From Saprospiraceae bacterium (GTDB lineage: Bacteria; Bacteroidota; Bacteroidia; Chitinophagales; Saprospiraceae), in NCBI GenBank assembly GCA_028285085.1, contig JANQQI010000023.1, positions 81,717-145,716 on the forward strand: DNA of 64,000 bases. The letters run 5' to 3'. This document shows, piece after piece, positions 54,428 through 63,122 of the stretch. Both the position numbers and the translations under genes were made by a program. The notes under the pieces were generated by a model that was not told where the DNA came from, ran no database searches, and was given only the letters and a program-made list of their open reading frames with translations. Positions within the stretch are counted from its first letter, which is position 1; every line of letters begins with the position of its first letter.

Positions 54428-55165
54428 ATGTCATTGCTCGCCAGCGAAAGTATCCACGACCAACAACAAACTGGACCGGATTATATACAGGATTATCTGA
54501 GTGAATTCGTCTACGGTGGAATCGACGGTGCCATCACGACCTTTGCGGTGGTAGCGGGTGCCGTCGGTGCTGGTTTGGATGCAAGTATTATTCTCATCTT
54601 AGGCTTCGCCAATTTGCTGGCCGATGGTTTTTCCATGTCGGTTGGCGCTTACCTCTCAGCGAAATCTGCCCGAGATAATTATAGCAAACATCAACGCATC
54701 GAATACCGTGAAGTAGAAGAGGTGCCCGAATCTGAGCGTGAAGAAGTTCGTGAGATCTATCGGGCCAAAGGCTTTTCAGGACGGCTGCTCGAAGAAGTGG
54801 TTTCAGTCATTACAGCGGATAAAGATCGATGGGTAAAAGAAATGATGAAAGACGAATTGGAGATGATGCCGGATAGCCGCTCGCCCTTCAAAATCGGAGC
54901 GGTGACCTACGTATCCTTTGTTTTGGTAGGCTTGATTCCCTTGTTGATCTACGTCTACGATTTCCTTTTTACGTTTTCTGGTGATCGTTTCTGGGCCACC
55001 TGTGCCTTCACAGGGCTGGGATTCATTTTCATCGGTTGGCTTAAAAGCTATATCAATCAAACACCTATTTGGCGCGGCGTAATAGAGACTGTCCTGCTGG
55101 GTGCCTTGGCCGCAGCAGTCGCTTATTTCGTTGGCGACTGGTTGGAAGGATTAATTATGGGCTAA
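54428..55165 (+). CDS. VIT/CCC1-family transporter
   Basis: 245 residues. The hallmark YGGIDGAITTFAVVAGAVGAGLD begins the first membrane helix; LILGFANLLADGFSMSVGAYLSAKSARD follows. The cytosolic hairpin with many charged residues (REVEEVPESEREEVREIYR) is the metal-binding region in relatives. Two further helices, GAVTYVSFVLVGLIPLLIYV and ETVLLGALAAAVAYFVGDWL, lie at the C-terminus. Likely transports Fe or Mn out of the cytosol. An FNR-type dyad lies just after its stop. Confidence 0.9.
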   Translation: MSLLASESIHDQQQTGPDYIQDYLSEFVYGGIDGAITTFAVVAGAVGAGLDASIILILGFANLLADGFSMSVGAYLSAKSARDNYSKHQRIEYREVEEVPESEREEVREIYRAKGFSGRLLEEVVSVITADKDRWVKEMMKDELEMMPDSRSPFKIGAVTYVSFVLVGLIPLLIYVYDFLFTFSGDRFWATCAFTGLGFIFIGWLKSYINQTPIWRGVIETVLLGALAAAVAYFVGDWLEGLIMG

Positions 55166-55169
55166 GTGA

Positions 55170-55183
55170 TTGATAAATATCAT
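55170..55183. promoter_or_regulatory. FNR/CRP-type dyad (perfect core)
   Basis: TTGATAAATATCAT has a perfect TGAT-N4-ATCA core, about 85 bp before the YtfI-like gene at 55262 and just after the VIT stop. Confidence 0.55.
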
Positions 55184-55261
55184 TTTTCGATTTGATCTAA
55201 CTCATTCAAGCTAGTCATTCTTTTTTTGATCTTACAGGTGTAATTAAAAAGCCAAATAAAA

Positions 55262-55759
55262 ATGATTTTAGTAATTGTACTTAGTCTATTTGTTGGCTTT
55301 TTAATTTGGCTCTTTTTGACCCCTTTAGTGCTAGTTGTAGATACGACTAAGAATCAATATTTGATAACTTGGAAAGGGGTTGCTTCTGCTCGATTAATGG
55401 GTTTTGATGGGAGATGGAAAGTAAGTGTTAAAGTGTTTTTCTGGAAAAGGAATTTTTATTTCCCATTTAAAAAATCGGATAAATTAGAAAAGAAGAATAA
55501 AAAAAGGAAGAAGCAAAAAAAAGTGAATTTTAAAAGGTGGAGGCATAAAGGATGGCAAATTTTAAAGTCATTTGAAGTAAAGCGGTTTTATTTAAATCTG
55601 GATACAGATGATTTTGTAAAAAATAGCCAATTGTTCCCTCTGTTTTATTTTTTGAGTGCAAACAATCGACAATTAAAAATAAATTATGAAGGCCGTGCGG
55701 AGTTAGTGCTGATTATTGAAAATCGACTCTGGCGAATGCTCAAAGCCTTCCTTTTTTAA
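55262..55759 (+). CDS. DUF2953 (YtfI)-like membrane protein
   Basis: 165 residues. One N-terminal helix (MILVIVLSLFVGFLIWLFLTPLVL), a strand-rich segment, then a strongly basic linker (KKNKKRKKQKKVNFKRWRHK) and a C-terminal part LNLDTDDFVKNSQLFPLFYFLS. This plan and the position next to a YtfJ-family gene match the ytfI-ytfJ pair of Bacillus. Function unknown in any organism. Low GC compared with neighbours. Confidence 0.65.
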   Translation: MILVIVLSLFVGFLIWLFLTPLVLVVDTTKNQYLITWKGVASARLMGFDGRWKVSVKVFFWKRNFYFPFKKSDKLEKKNKKRKKQKKVNFKRWRHKGWQILKSFEVKRFYLNLDTDDFVKNSQLFPLFYFLSANNRQLKINYEGRAELVLIIENRLWRMLKAFLF

Positions 55760-55792
55760 AATGAATTTCCCTAATCTAAAAATAAAAATACA

Positions 55793-56164
55793 ATGGAAAT
55801 GCAATTTGAAAAAATGCTGGCAAATGTTACCGACTTTATGCGCTCTGAAGCTAAAACGGAAACAGTCATCGGTCAGCCATTTATGCTTGGTGAATATTCT
55901 TGTATCCCGGTAATTCGCGTTGGTATGGGCTTTGGGTCCGGTGGTGGTGAAGGAAAAGCACCGCAAAGCGGTCACGGTGAAGGTGCTGCAGCAGGTGGCG
56001 GTATGGGTATTGAGCCCATCGGTTTTTTAGTATCCCACGGCGATAAGATTTCTTTTATCAGTACCAAAGTTAATCGTGGCCTATCTGCTGCCTTTGAAAA
56101 AGTACCAGAATTGTTGGAAAAATATTTAGATAGCCGTACCAAAGAAAAAGCAGAAGCGGTTTAA
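55793..56164 (+). CDS. YtfJ/GerW-family protein
   Basis: 123 residues. Conserved blocks: TVIGQPFMLGEYSCIPVIRVGMGFGSGGGEG and a Gly-rich loop AAAGGGMGIEPIGFLVSHGDKISFI. The family is named after a Bacillus protein for spore germination, but this organism gives no sign of sporulation. Pairs with the DUF2953-like gene 33 bp upstream. Confidence 0.9.
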   Translation: MEMQFEKMLANVTDFMRSEAKTETVIGQPFMLGEYSCIPVIRVGMGFGSGGGEGKAPQSGHGEGAAAGGGMGIEPIGFLVSHGDKISFISTKVNRGLSAAFEKVPELLEKYLDSRTKEKAEAV

Positions 56165-56263
56165 TCCCTCAGCCAATTTTAACCAATGAACCGATTTAAG
56201 CCTTTAGACAGTTAGAATAAGTCTAAATCAGTTCAATATTATTAAAACCAAAAATCAAAAATT

Positions 56264-56704
56264 ATGTCTTTGATCAAATGGCGGAACTACCCCACATCAC
56301 TGACAGAATGGGTAGATGATTTCTTCAAAAATGACAACGAATTTTCAAATCGACATTGGTGGCCAAAAGAGCGTGCGCTTCCCGCAGTCAACGTTAAAGA
56401 AATGGACACCACCTTTGAGCTGGAGCTCGCCGCTCCGGGAATGAAAAAGGAGGATTTTAAAATTTCGGTCGAAAATGGTGTGCTTCGCATTAGCGCCGAA
56501 ACGCAATCTGAAAAAGAGGACATCGGAAATGGTTACACTCGCAAAGAGTTCGATTACCAATCCTTTAGTCGTTCATTTAGGCTACCAGAACAAACTGAAA
56601 TCGATGCTATTGCGGCGAATTATACCGAAGGCATCCTTCGCTTGAGCGTTCCTAAGACCGAAGTTAAAACAGCCCCACCTGAGAAATTAATCGAAGTGAC
56701 TTAA
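56264..56704 (+). CDS. Hsp20 small heat-shock protein
   Basis: 146 residues, alpha-crystallin domain from about residue 35: ALPAVNVKEMDTTFELELAAPGMKKEDFKISVENGVLRISAE. A short C-terminal extension ends LIEVT. ATP-independent holdase that keeps unfolded proteins soluble. It closes the second stress island and is followed by a terminator. Confidence 0.93.
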   Translation: MSLIKWRNYPTSLTEWVDDFFKNDNEFSNRHWWPKERALPAVNVKEMDTTFELELAAPGMKKEDFKISVENGVLRISAETQSEKEDIGNGYTRKEFDYQSFSRSFRLPEQTEIDAIAANYTEGILRLSVPKTEVKTAPPEKLIEVT

Positions 56705-56765
56705 GCCGGTAGCGGTTTAGTATTACCCGCTTAAGTTTTCGTTCGAGCTAGTTTTATCGATTGTT

Positions 56766-56804
56766 GCCCTTTCAGTCCCGACTACTGGAAGGGCGCTTTT
56801 GTTT
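56766..56804 (+). terminator. Rho-independent terminator after hsp20
   Basis: GCCCTTTCAGT / ACTGGAAGGGC stem (one G-T pair), loop CCCGACT, followed by GCTTTTGTTT. Confidence 0.75.
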
Positions 56805-56908
56805 GGTGTGATCTAAAATCGGCAGCCACAAGACAAAATCAAGATTAAGCGCTAAACAATCTTCTGGATTTTGTTCTTTTATGGTTCTAAGCCAAATTTA
56901 ACGCGATA

Positions 56909-57253
56909 GTGAAAAGTCAATTACTCTGCTTTGCTTTGCTCTTGTCCTTTATGGCTTGTCAGCAAAGCCGAAAAGCAACTTCTAGGCCGGATACTTCCTC
57001 CGACGGCATCATCAAAAATGAAATTATCGTCCAATTAAAAGGCCGGGTTAAGCCCCAACAGCTCACCGGCGCTTATCAACGATATGACCTAAAGCTGCTA
57101 CGCGCCGTCAGCGAGGCCACAAATCTATGGTTGTTTACCTACAATACCGATAAAATTGCCCCGGAGGAGATGCTCAATATTTTGCGTAACTCCCAATTTG
57201 CCACCAACGCCGAATTCAATAAAGAAGTGGAAATGCGCGGTCGTGGCGGCTGA
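56909..57253 (+). CDS. Lipoprotein with orphan subtilisin-prodomain-like fold
   Basis: 114 residues from a GTG start, lipobox FMAC. The mature region NEIIVQLKGRVKPQQL then LWLFTYNTDKIAPEEMLNILRNSQF resembles the N-terminal propeptide/inhibitor I9 domain of subtilases, where a beta-alpha-beta-beta-alpha unit blocks the protease. No protease is attached. It lies 68 bp before an M14 carboxypeptidase. It may be a stand-alone protease inhibitor or chaperone; inference. Confidence 0.65.
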   Translation: MKSQLLCFALLLSFMACQQSRKATSRPDTSSDGIIKNEIIVQLKGRVKPQQLTGAYQRYDLKLLRAVSEATNLWLFTYNTDKIAPEEMLNILRNSQFATNAEFNKEVEMRGRGG

Positions 57254-57321
57254 TTTTAGACTGTAACCCCAACAAAACTTCTATACCATTATAATTCAAA
57301 ACTTCTTTTCAACAATTACAC

Positions 57322-59757
57322 ATGAGATTTTGTCTGATCCTTTTGTCCTTAATGATGATTTTGCAGCTGAGTGCCCAGGTGCCTCTGCAATATTCCCGCG
57401 TAAAGATTAATCTACAAGCAGCTGATTTAACAGATATTGCCTCACTTGGCCTTGAGACGGATCACGGTCATTTAGTCAAAGAACGTTTTTTAATCAATGA
57501 TTACTCCGAGCGTGAAATTGAGTTACTTGATACTTACGGCATCGAATATGAAATCCTGATTGAGGATGTCAAAGCCTGGTACGTCGCGCGCAACGCCATG
57601 GCACACGATCATGATCACGACCACGATCATGAGCATCACGCTAGCCAACGAGATGATGATTGTGGTAGCTCCGGTGGTGGGATTTTTTACGATTACGTCA
57701 CGCCGGAGAATTATACCTACGGATCCATGGGGGGCTATCTTACTTATGAACAATTAATGGCCGTGCTCGACGATATGGCGGCCCAATATCCGAATCTCAT
57801 TACTGCTAAGACTCCCATTAGCAATATTCTGACTCACGAAGGTCGGCCCATTCACTGGCTACGTATTTCTGACAACCCCAATCAAGAAGAGGGCGAACCC
57901 GAAGCACTCTACACGGCTTTGCACCACGCTCGCGAACCCAATAGCATGGCGCAGATGGTCTTTTTTATGTGGTATTTGCTCGAGAATTATGAAACAGACC
58001 CGGAGGTAAAGTATTTAGTGGATAATACAGCGCTCTATTTCATTCCTTGTGTCAACCCGGACGGTTACGTTTACAATGAGTCGATCGATCCAAACGGTGG
58101 AGGGCTGTGGCGTAAAAATCGCCGAGCGGAGAACGGCAATGTCTTTGGCGTAGACCTCAACCGCAATTATGACTTTAATTGGGGCTTCGACGATATTGGA
58201 TCCTCCACTGACCCCATGAATGATACCTACCGTGGCCCTTCTCCGGCATCCGAGCCAGAAACGCAGGCGGTTCGCTTTCTGTGCAACAGCCATCAGTTTC
58301 AAATTGCCATGAATTACCACACCTTTGGTAATCTGTTGATCCATCCTTGGGGATACAGCGATCAACCCACGAGTGAGGATGCGACCTTCAAAGGCTTCGG
58401 TAAGATGATGACCGAGGAGAATAACTTCTTAGTAGGTACCGGAACAGAGACCGTCGGCTATACAGTGAATGGAGATAGCGACGATTGGATGTACGGCGAA
58501 ACCGATAGTAAACCTAAGATTTTCTCTATGACGCCCGAAGTAGGCGGCAATAATGTTGGCTTTTGGCCGGCACAGAGTGATATCGATCAGCTTAATAAAT
58601 CTTGTTTGAGACAGAATCTCGTTACGGCGCACCTGCTTTTGAATTTTGGTGAGGCCGAAGAGCTGAACGCAGAGCAGTTTATCACTGATTTCAACGGGAC
58701 GCTTAATCTACGTGTGAAAAAATACGGCTTGGCCGACGGTGATCTGACCTTTACCGCCGGAGCGGGCAGTAGCAATGTCAACGTTATTTCAAGTCCTCAG
58801 GTTCTTTCCCTTTCGCATCTCGATGAGGCCGATCTTAATGTTGATTTTACGGTAAATCCAGGGACGGAAGACGGCGATGAGATTCTTTTTATGATCCAGT
58901 TGGATAATGGTGACTTTGTGACCACAGATACCATTCGTAAGGTTTTTCTCGACGGAGAGTTTGCGGAACTCTTTACAGATAGTGGTGATGCGCTGGCTAA
59001 TTGGACTGTTAGTGGGCAGTGGGGCATCACGGCGGAAGACTTTGTGAGTCCACCGACGAGCATCACTGACAGCCCCGGCGATGAATATAATAATAACTCT
59101 GCCACGGCCATTTCTCTGACCACTCCTGTAGATTTGACCTTCGCTACTACTGCGATCTTGGAATTTAATGCACGCTGGGAAATCGAAACGGATTATGACT
59201 ACGTTCAGGTGCTGGCCTCTTCGGATAATGCGGCCTTCACACCACTTTGTGGTAAGTACACCAATACGGGAGTCGGTGATCAGGGAGCTGCTGATGGGCA
59301 GCCACTCTACGATGGTTTCCAAAACGATTGGGTACTCGAGGAGATGAATCTCGAAGACTATCTTGGTGGGCCACTTTGGTTGCGTTTCGTGCTGATCTCT
59401 GATCAGTTTGTAAACGAAGATGGCTTTTACTTCGATGATCTTGTGGTAAAAGCGACCTTGGACCTTCCTGTTTCGGTTGGTAGCCCTGAGGCCATCACGG
59501 ATTTACGTATCCAACCTAATCCATTTAGTGATCAGCTCCAAGTTGATTTCAGTTTGCCACAAGCCGTTGAGACGCTCGATCTGTACTTGGTTAATGCGCT
59601 CGGGCAGGAGATCTTGGTGCAAACGGTCGACGCGCGCACCGCAGGGGCGCAGCAGGTCTTAATACCAACTAGAACTTTAAATGCGGGTGTTTATTGGCTA
59701 CAACTGCAGGCAGACGGGAAAACCCTTGCTAGTGAAAAGGTGGTAAAAGTAGAGTAG
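57322..59757 (+). CDS. Secreted M14 zinc carboxypeptidase with T9SS sorting domain
   Basis: 811 residues, signal peptide ending QLSAQ. Zinc ligands H202 and E205 in HHAREPNSM and H333 in MNYHTFGN; catalytic E406 in MTPEVGG. A His/Asp-rich run (HDHDHDHDHEHH, about 95-107) sits between the propeptide and the catalytic domain. A jelly-roll-like domain (about 560-710) and a type A sorting domain (LRIQPNPFSDQLQVDFSLP) follow. It trims C-terminal residues from peptides outside the cell. Confidence 0.92.
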   Translation: MRFCLILLSLMMILQLSAQVPLQYSRVKINLQAADLTDIASLGLETDHGHLVKERFLINDYSEREIELLDTYGIEYEILIEDVKAWYVARNAMAHDHDHDHDHEHHASQRDDDCGSSGGGIFYDYVTPENYTYGSMGGYLTYEQLMAVLDDMAAQYPNLITAKTPISNILTHEGRPIHWLRISDNPNQEEGEPEALYTALHHAREPNSMAQMVFFMWYLLENYETDPEVKYLVDNTALYFIPCVNPDGYVYNESIDPNGGGLWRKNRRAENGNVFGVDLNRNYDFNWGFDDIGSSTDPMNDTYRGPSPASEPETQAVRFLCNSHQFQIAMNYHTFGNLLIHPWGYSDQPTSEDATFKGFGKMMTEENNFLVGTGTETVGYTVNGDSDDWMYGETDSKPKIFSMTPEVGGNNVGFWPAQSDIDQLNKSCLRQNLVTAHLLLNFGEAEELNAEQFITDFNGTLNLRVKKYGLADGDLTFTAGAGSSNVNVISSPQVLSLSHLDEADLNVDFTVNPGTEDGDEILFMIQLDNGDFVTTDTIRKVFLDGEFAELFTDSGDALANWTVSGQWGITAEDFVSPPTSITDSPGDEYNNNSATAISLTTPVDLTFATTAILEFNARWEIETDYDYVQVLASSDNAAFTPLCGKYTNTGVGDQGAADGQPLYDGFQNDWVLEEMNLEDYLGGPLWLRFVLISDQFVNEDGFYFDDLVVKATLDLPVSVGSPEAITDLRIQPNPFSDQLQVDFSLPQAVETLDLYLVNALGQEILVQTVDARTAGAQQVLIPTRTLNAGVYWLQLQADGKTLASEKVVKVE

Positions 59758-59777
59758 GGGGTGTTAGAAAAGATATT

Positions 59778-59808
59778 TAAAGGCCTTGGCATGATGTCAG
59801 GGCCTTTT
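59778..59808 (+). terminator. Terminator between M14 and the Nudix regulator
   Basis: AAAGGCC / GGCCTTTT outer stem with an inner TGGCAT/ATGTCA pairing. T-run TTTTCT. It lies between convergent genes and could serve both. Confidence 0.7.
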
Positions 59809-59812
59809 CTGA

Positions 59813-60532
59813 TTAGGCACCATCCATTTTCTGTCGATATTGATAGGGATTCCTACCGCGTGACTCCTTTTTTAATTCGGGTAAGCGTTCGAAAACGCCT
59901 AAGGATAGCATCTTTTTTTGAAACCTACTGCGATCCAATTTTTTCTCGAGGATGGATTGATAGAGTTGGTGTAACTCCGGCATGGTGAAAGCCTTGGATA
60001 GTAAGTTGTGAACGACTACTTCGTGCTTCGCATCTTCCTTGAGCCGATTTCTCGCTTTAAGGACGATCGACTTGTGGTCCATCCACATATCGGGCAAGTC
60101 ATCGAAACTAAACCAAGCATAATCACTAAAAAAGTCATCGACTTGCGGGTGCGTATGTTCAATATTGACCAAGGAATAATAAGCTAGCGTTACAAATCGG
60201 TTGTTAAACCAATAATCCTTATTCCACGTCATCCCAGACTTTTTAAAGAAAGCCTTAAACTCCTCGCTAAATTCGCGATCGTGATTACCAAAGACGGATA
60301 AGAATTTTAGGTGTGGATCTTCTAAGCTCGTCCGTTCTTCTAGGATTCGCTTTACTGACTCGTCTACAGATTCTTCGATTTTGACATAGCCACCGGGTAC
60401 CAACCACTTATCGCCAAATTTTAATAATAGGCATTTGAGATCATCTTCCTCGTACCCAATAATTACCAAGTCAATGGATAAGTTGGGTAAAAAATAGTCG
60501 TTTCCATGCGCTAATAGTTTCTGATAATCCAT
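59813..60532 (-). CDS. Nudix-domain transcription regulator (NrtR/AraR-like)
   Basis: 239 residues from MDYQKLLAHGNDYFLPNLSIDLVI; the track start 21 codons upstream would cover the operator region. A Nudix domain (about 15-150) has a degenerate box (GGYVKIEESVDESVKRILEERT), missing the REUxEE glutamates, so it likely binds a ligand without hydrolysing it. A C-terminal winged helix (FTMPELHQLYQSILEKKLDRSRFQKKML) completes the NrtR plan. Divergent from a GH3 gene, as in sugar-responsive regulators of Bacteroidota such as AraR. Confidence 0.88.
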   Translation of the reverse strand: MDYQKLLAHGNDYFLPNLSIDLVIIGYEEDDLKCLLLKFGDKWLVPGGYVKIEESVDESVKRILEERTSLEDPHLKFLSVFGNHDREFSEEFKAFFKKSGMTWNKDYWFNNRFVTLAYYSLVNIEHTHPQVDDFFSDYAWFSFDDLPDMWMDHKSIVLKARNRLKEDAKHEVVVHNLLSKAFTMPELHQLYQSILEKKLDRSRFQKKMLSLGVFERLPELKKESRGRNPYQYRQKMDGA

Positions 60533-60560
60533 GTCCCAAAGATATAATTTGCGTTTTTCA

Positions 60561-60634
60561 GGCACAAATACTTTATTTATGTGTCGTTTTGCCACAAAAT
60601 ACTTATTATATTCGTGTCATATTGTCACAAAATA
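60561..60634. promoter_or_regulatory. Phased operator repeats between the Nudix regulator and GH3
   Basis: GTGTCGTTTTGCCACAAAATA (60581-60601) and GTGTCATATTGTCACAAAATA (60614-60634) are near-identical and start 33 bp apart, about three helical turns. A third, weaker copy includes GGCACAAATACTT near 60561. Core TTTTGnnnCAAAA is palindromic. Position in the divergent promoter points to the Nudix regulator. Confidence 0.65.
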
Positions 60635-60643
60635 GTTAAATGT

Positions 60644-63067
60644 ATGAAAAAGTTAATCAAACGCATCTTGATTGTCCTGGCATCATTACTTGTCATTGGT
60701 CTTATTGGTGGATTTATAGGATGGAAATACTTGAAATCGACCTTTTTTGATTTTGAGGGGGAGTATACCGAAAAGTTAACGATAAGCGAGATGACTGTTG
60801 GTGGCTATACGTTTTGGGATAGAAATGGCAATGGGGAGTTGGATATTTATGAAGATGATCGAAAATCACTGGAAGATAGGGTAGAGGACCTTTTGTCAAA
60901 AATGACGATGGACGAAAAGATCCATCTGCTCAAAGGGTCGGGGATCGCCTCCGCAGCCGGGATGGGAGAGCCCGGTGAAGGGATACCCGGAGCAGTCGGG
61001 ACCATTGTACCAACCCCAAGATTAGGTATACCTACCGTTTATTTATCCGATGGCCCGGCCGGACTCCGCATCCAACCGACTCGAGAAGGCGAGGAGCGCA
61101 CCTATTATTGTACGGCTTTTCCCATCGCTACAATGTTGGCTTCAACTTGGAATGAAGACTTGGTCGAAGAGGTAGGCCAAGCCATGGGAAATGAAGCTTT
61201 AGAATACGGATTAGACGTGATTTTGGGCCCGGGTGTCAATATTCATCGACACCCCCTGTGTGGTAGAAACTTTGAGTACTACTCGGAGGATCCGGTTCTG
61301 ACTGGCAATATTGGGGCGGCAATGGTCAATGGGATTGAGTCTAACGGTATCGGAACGGCGGTGAAGCACTTTGTAGCCAATAATCAGGAAACGGAACGCT
61401 TTCTAAACGACGTCATTATCTCGGAAAGAGCGATGCGAGAAATTTATCTGAAAGGATTTGAGATTATTGTAAAAAAAGCCCAGCCTTGGACCATCATGTC
61501 TTCGTACAACAAGGTGAACGGCACCTATACCTCCCAGAGTGAATATCTTTTGACGGATGTCTTGCGCGATGACTGGCAATTTGAAGGCCTGGTGATGACG
61601 GACTGGTTTGGGGGCAACGATGCTGCCGCTCAGATCAGTGCAGGAAACGATCTGCTTGAGCCTGGGACCAAGAAACAATGGAAAGCATTGACCGCGGCCC
61701 AGAAAAATGGGGATTTGTCTGAAGCTGTAATTGATAGAGCGGTGAAACGTATTCTAAAGCTGATATTTCAGTCTAAGAAAATGCAGAACTATCAGTTTGG
61801 CAATAATCCAGATTTAAAAGCCCATGCGGCGATCACCCGGCAATCGGCTGCCGAAGGCGTCGTATTGCTGAAAAATGAGAATACACTGCCGTTGCAAAGC
61901 AATAAAAACGTCGCGTTGATCGGGGTTACTTCTTATGATTTTATTGCCGGCGGAACGGGCTCGGGGGATGTCAATGAAGCTTATACCATTTCGTTGGAAG
62001 CGGGCTTGACGAATGCAGGCTTCGAAATCAATGCACCCGCCAAGGAGGCTTTCTCAGCTCACAAGGCAGCAAACAAAGAAGCCTTTGTCAAGCCCGAAGG
62101 GTTCCAGGCGATGTTCACCCCTTATCAGCCGCCCGAAATGATGTTGACTGCAGAACAGCTTAGTCCCATTGCAGAAAGTGCAGATGTTGGAATCATCACC
62201 ATTGGTAGAAATGCCGGAGAAGGTGGCGACCGAGTAGAGAACAATGATTTTCTGTTGTCAGAAATAGAGCAAACTTTGATTAGCAATACCTGTGAGGTCT
62301 TTCACCAAAAAGGCAAGCAAGTGATCGTCGTTTTGAATATCGGCGGCGTCATCGAAACCGCTTCCTGGAAAGCCCAGCCCGATGCCATTTTGTTAGCTTG
62401 GCAGGGTGGACAAGAAGGCGGTAACTCCGTGGCAGATGTCTTAGGCGGGGTAGTAAATCCCAGTGGAAAGCTACCGATGACCTTTCCTATCCACCTAAGT
62501 GACCACGCTGCGAATGCCAATTTCCCGCTGAGTGGCGAACATCTGAGTATCTCTAAAATGCTATCAACGATGATCTTTGGCCTGGAGGAAAAGCCCGATA
62601 AGGAGAAGGTTGAAAATGTGGATTTTACGAACTACGAAGAAGGCATCTACGTCGGCTATCGCCACTTCGATAAAGCCAAGCAAGATGTGTCATTTCCTTT
62701 TGGATACGGCCTGTCTTACACGGATTTTACTTTCAGCGACATGGAAGCAGTCCTGGAAAATGATACTATTAAGATTAGCCTCAACGTACAAAACACCGGA
62801 ATTCAAAGGGGGAAAGAGGTCGTCCAGGTCTACACTTCCAAACCCAACACTAGCGTCGATCGCCCCACCCAAGAGCTAAAAGCGTTCGCCAAAACGCAAA
62901 CGCTAACTCCCGGTACTACTGAAGGAGTGCATATCCATCTTCCAATAACAGAGCTAGCCTATTGGGATGAGGCCCAGGCGCGTTGGGTTTTAGAAAGAGG
63001 TAGCTATGAGATCAGGTGTGCCGCTTCTTCCAGAGATGTTCGGCTGGTGAAGGAATTAGAGCTATAG
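60644..63067 (+). CDS. GH3 beta-glycosidase, membrane-anchored
   Basis: 807 residues from MKKLIKRILIVLASLLVIG, a signal anchor; the track start 21 codons earlier runs through the operator repeats. The GH3 N-terminal region has NGNGELDIYEDDRKSLEDRVEDLLSKMT, a calcium-loop-like lead-in common in Bacteroidota, then LSDGPAGLR and catalytic nucleophile D320 in LVMTDWFGG. The C-terminal fibronectin-like domain ends the protein. Substrate is probably a beta-glucoside or xyloside; exact specificity cannot be read. Confidence 0.92.
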   Translation: MKKLIKRILIVLASLLVIGLIGGFIGWKYLKSTFFDFEGEYTEKLTISEMTVGGYTFWDRNGNGELDIYEDDRKSLEDRVEDLLSKMTMDEKIHLLKGSGIASAAGMGEPGEGIPGAVGTIVPTPRLGIPTVYLSDGPAGLRIQPTREGEERTYYCTAFPIATMLASTWNEDLVEEVGQAMGNEALEYGLDVILGPGVNIHRHPLCGRNFEYYSEDPVLTGNIGAAMVNGIESNGIGTAVKHFVANNQETERFLNDVIISERAMREIYLKGFEIIVKKAQPWTIMSSYNKVNGTYTSQSEYLLTDVLRDDWQFEGLVMTDWFGGNDAAAQISAGNDLLEPGTKKQWKALTAAQKNGDLSEAVIDRAVKRILKLIFQSKKMQNYQFGNNPDLKAHAAITRQSAAEGVVLLKNENTLPLQSNKNVALIGVTSYDFIAGGTGSGDVNEAYTISLEAGLTNAGFEINAPAKEAFSAHKAANKEAFVKPEGFQAMFTPYQPPEMMLTAEQLSPIAESADVGIITIGRNAGEGGDRVENNDFLLSEIEQTLISNTCEVFHQKGKQVIVVLNIGGVIETASWKAQPDAILLAWQGGQEGGNSVADVLGGVVNPSGKLPMTFPIHLSDHAANANFPLSGEHLSISKMLSTMIFGLEEKPDKEKVENVDFTNYEEGIYVGYRHFDKAKQDVSFPFGYGLSYTDFTFSDMEAVLENDTIKISLNVQNTGIQRGKEVVQVYTSKPNTSVDRPTQELKAFAKTQTLTPGTTEGVHIHLPITELAYWDEAQARWVLERGSYEIRCAASSRDVRLVKELEL

Positions 63068-63122
63068 GATAAATCCTTTGCAGTAGGCTCAGGATACAAT
63101 GATTCTGAGCCTGCTTTTACGC

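Noticed and set aside
55793-56164. Evidence of sporulation
   Set aside because: The GerW/YtfJ family occurs outside spore formers, and no other sporulation gene is present.
58789-59322. 177-residue minus-strand ORF
   Set aside because: Antisense inside the M14 carboxypeptidase gene, with no start context or domain.
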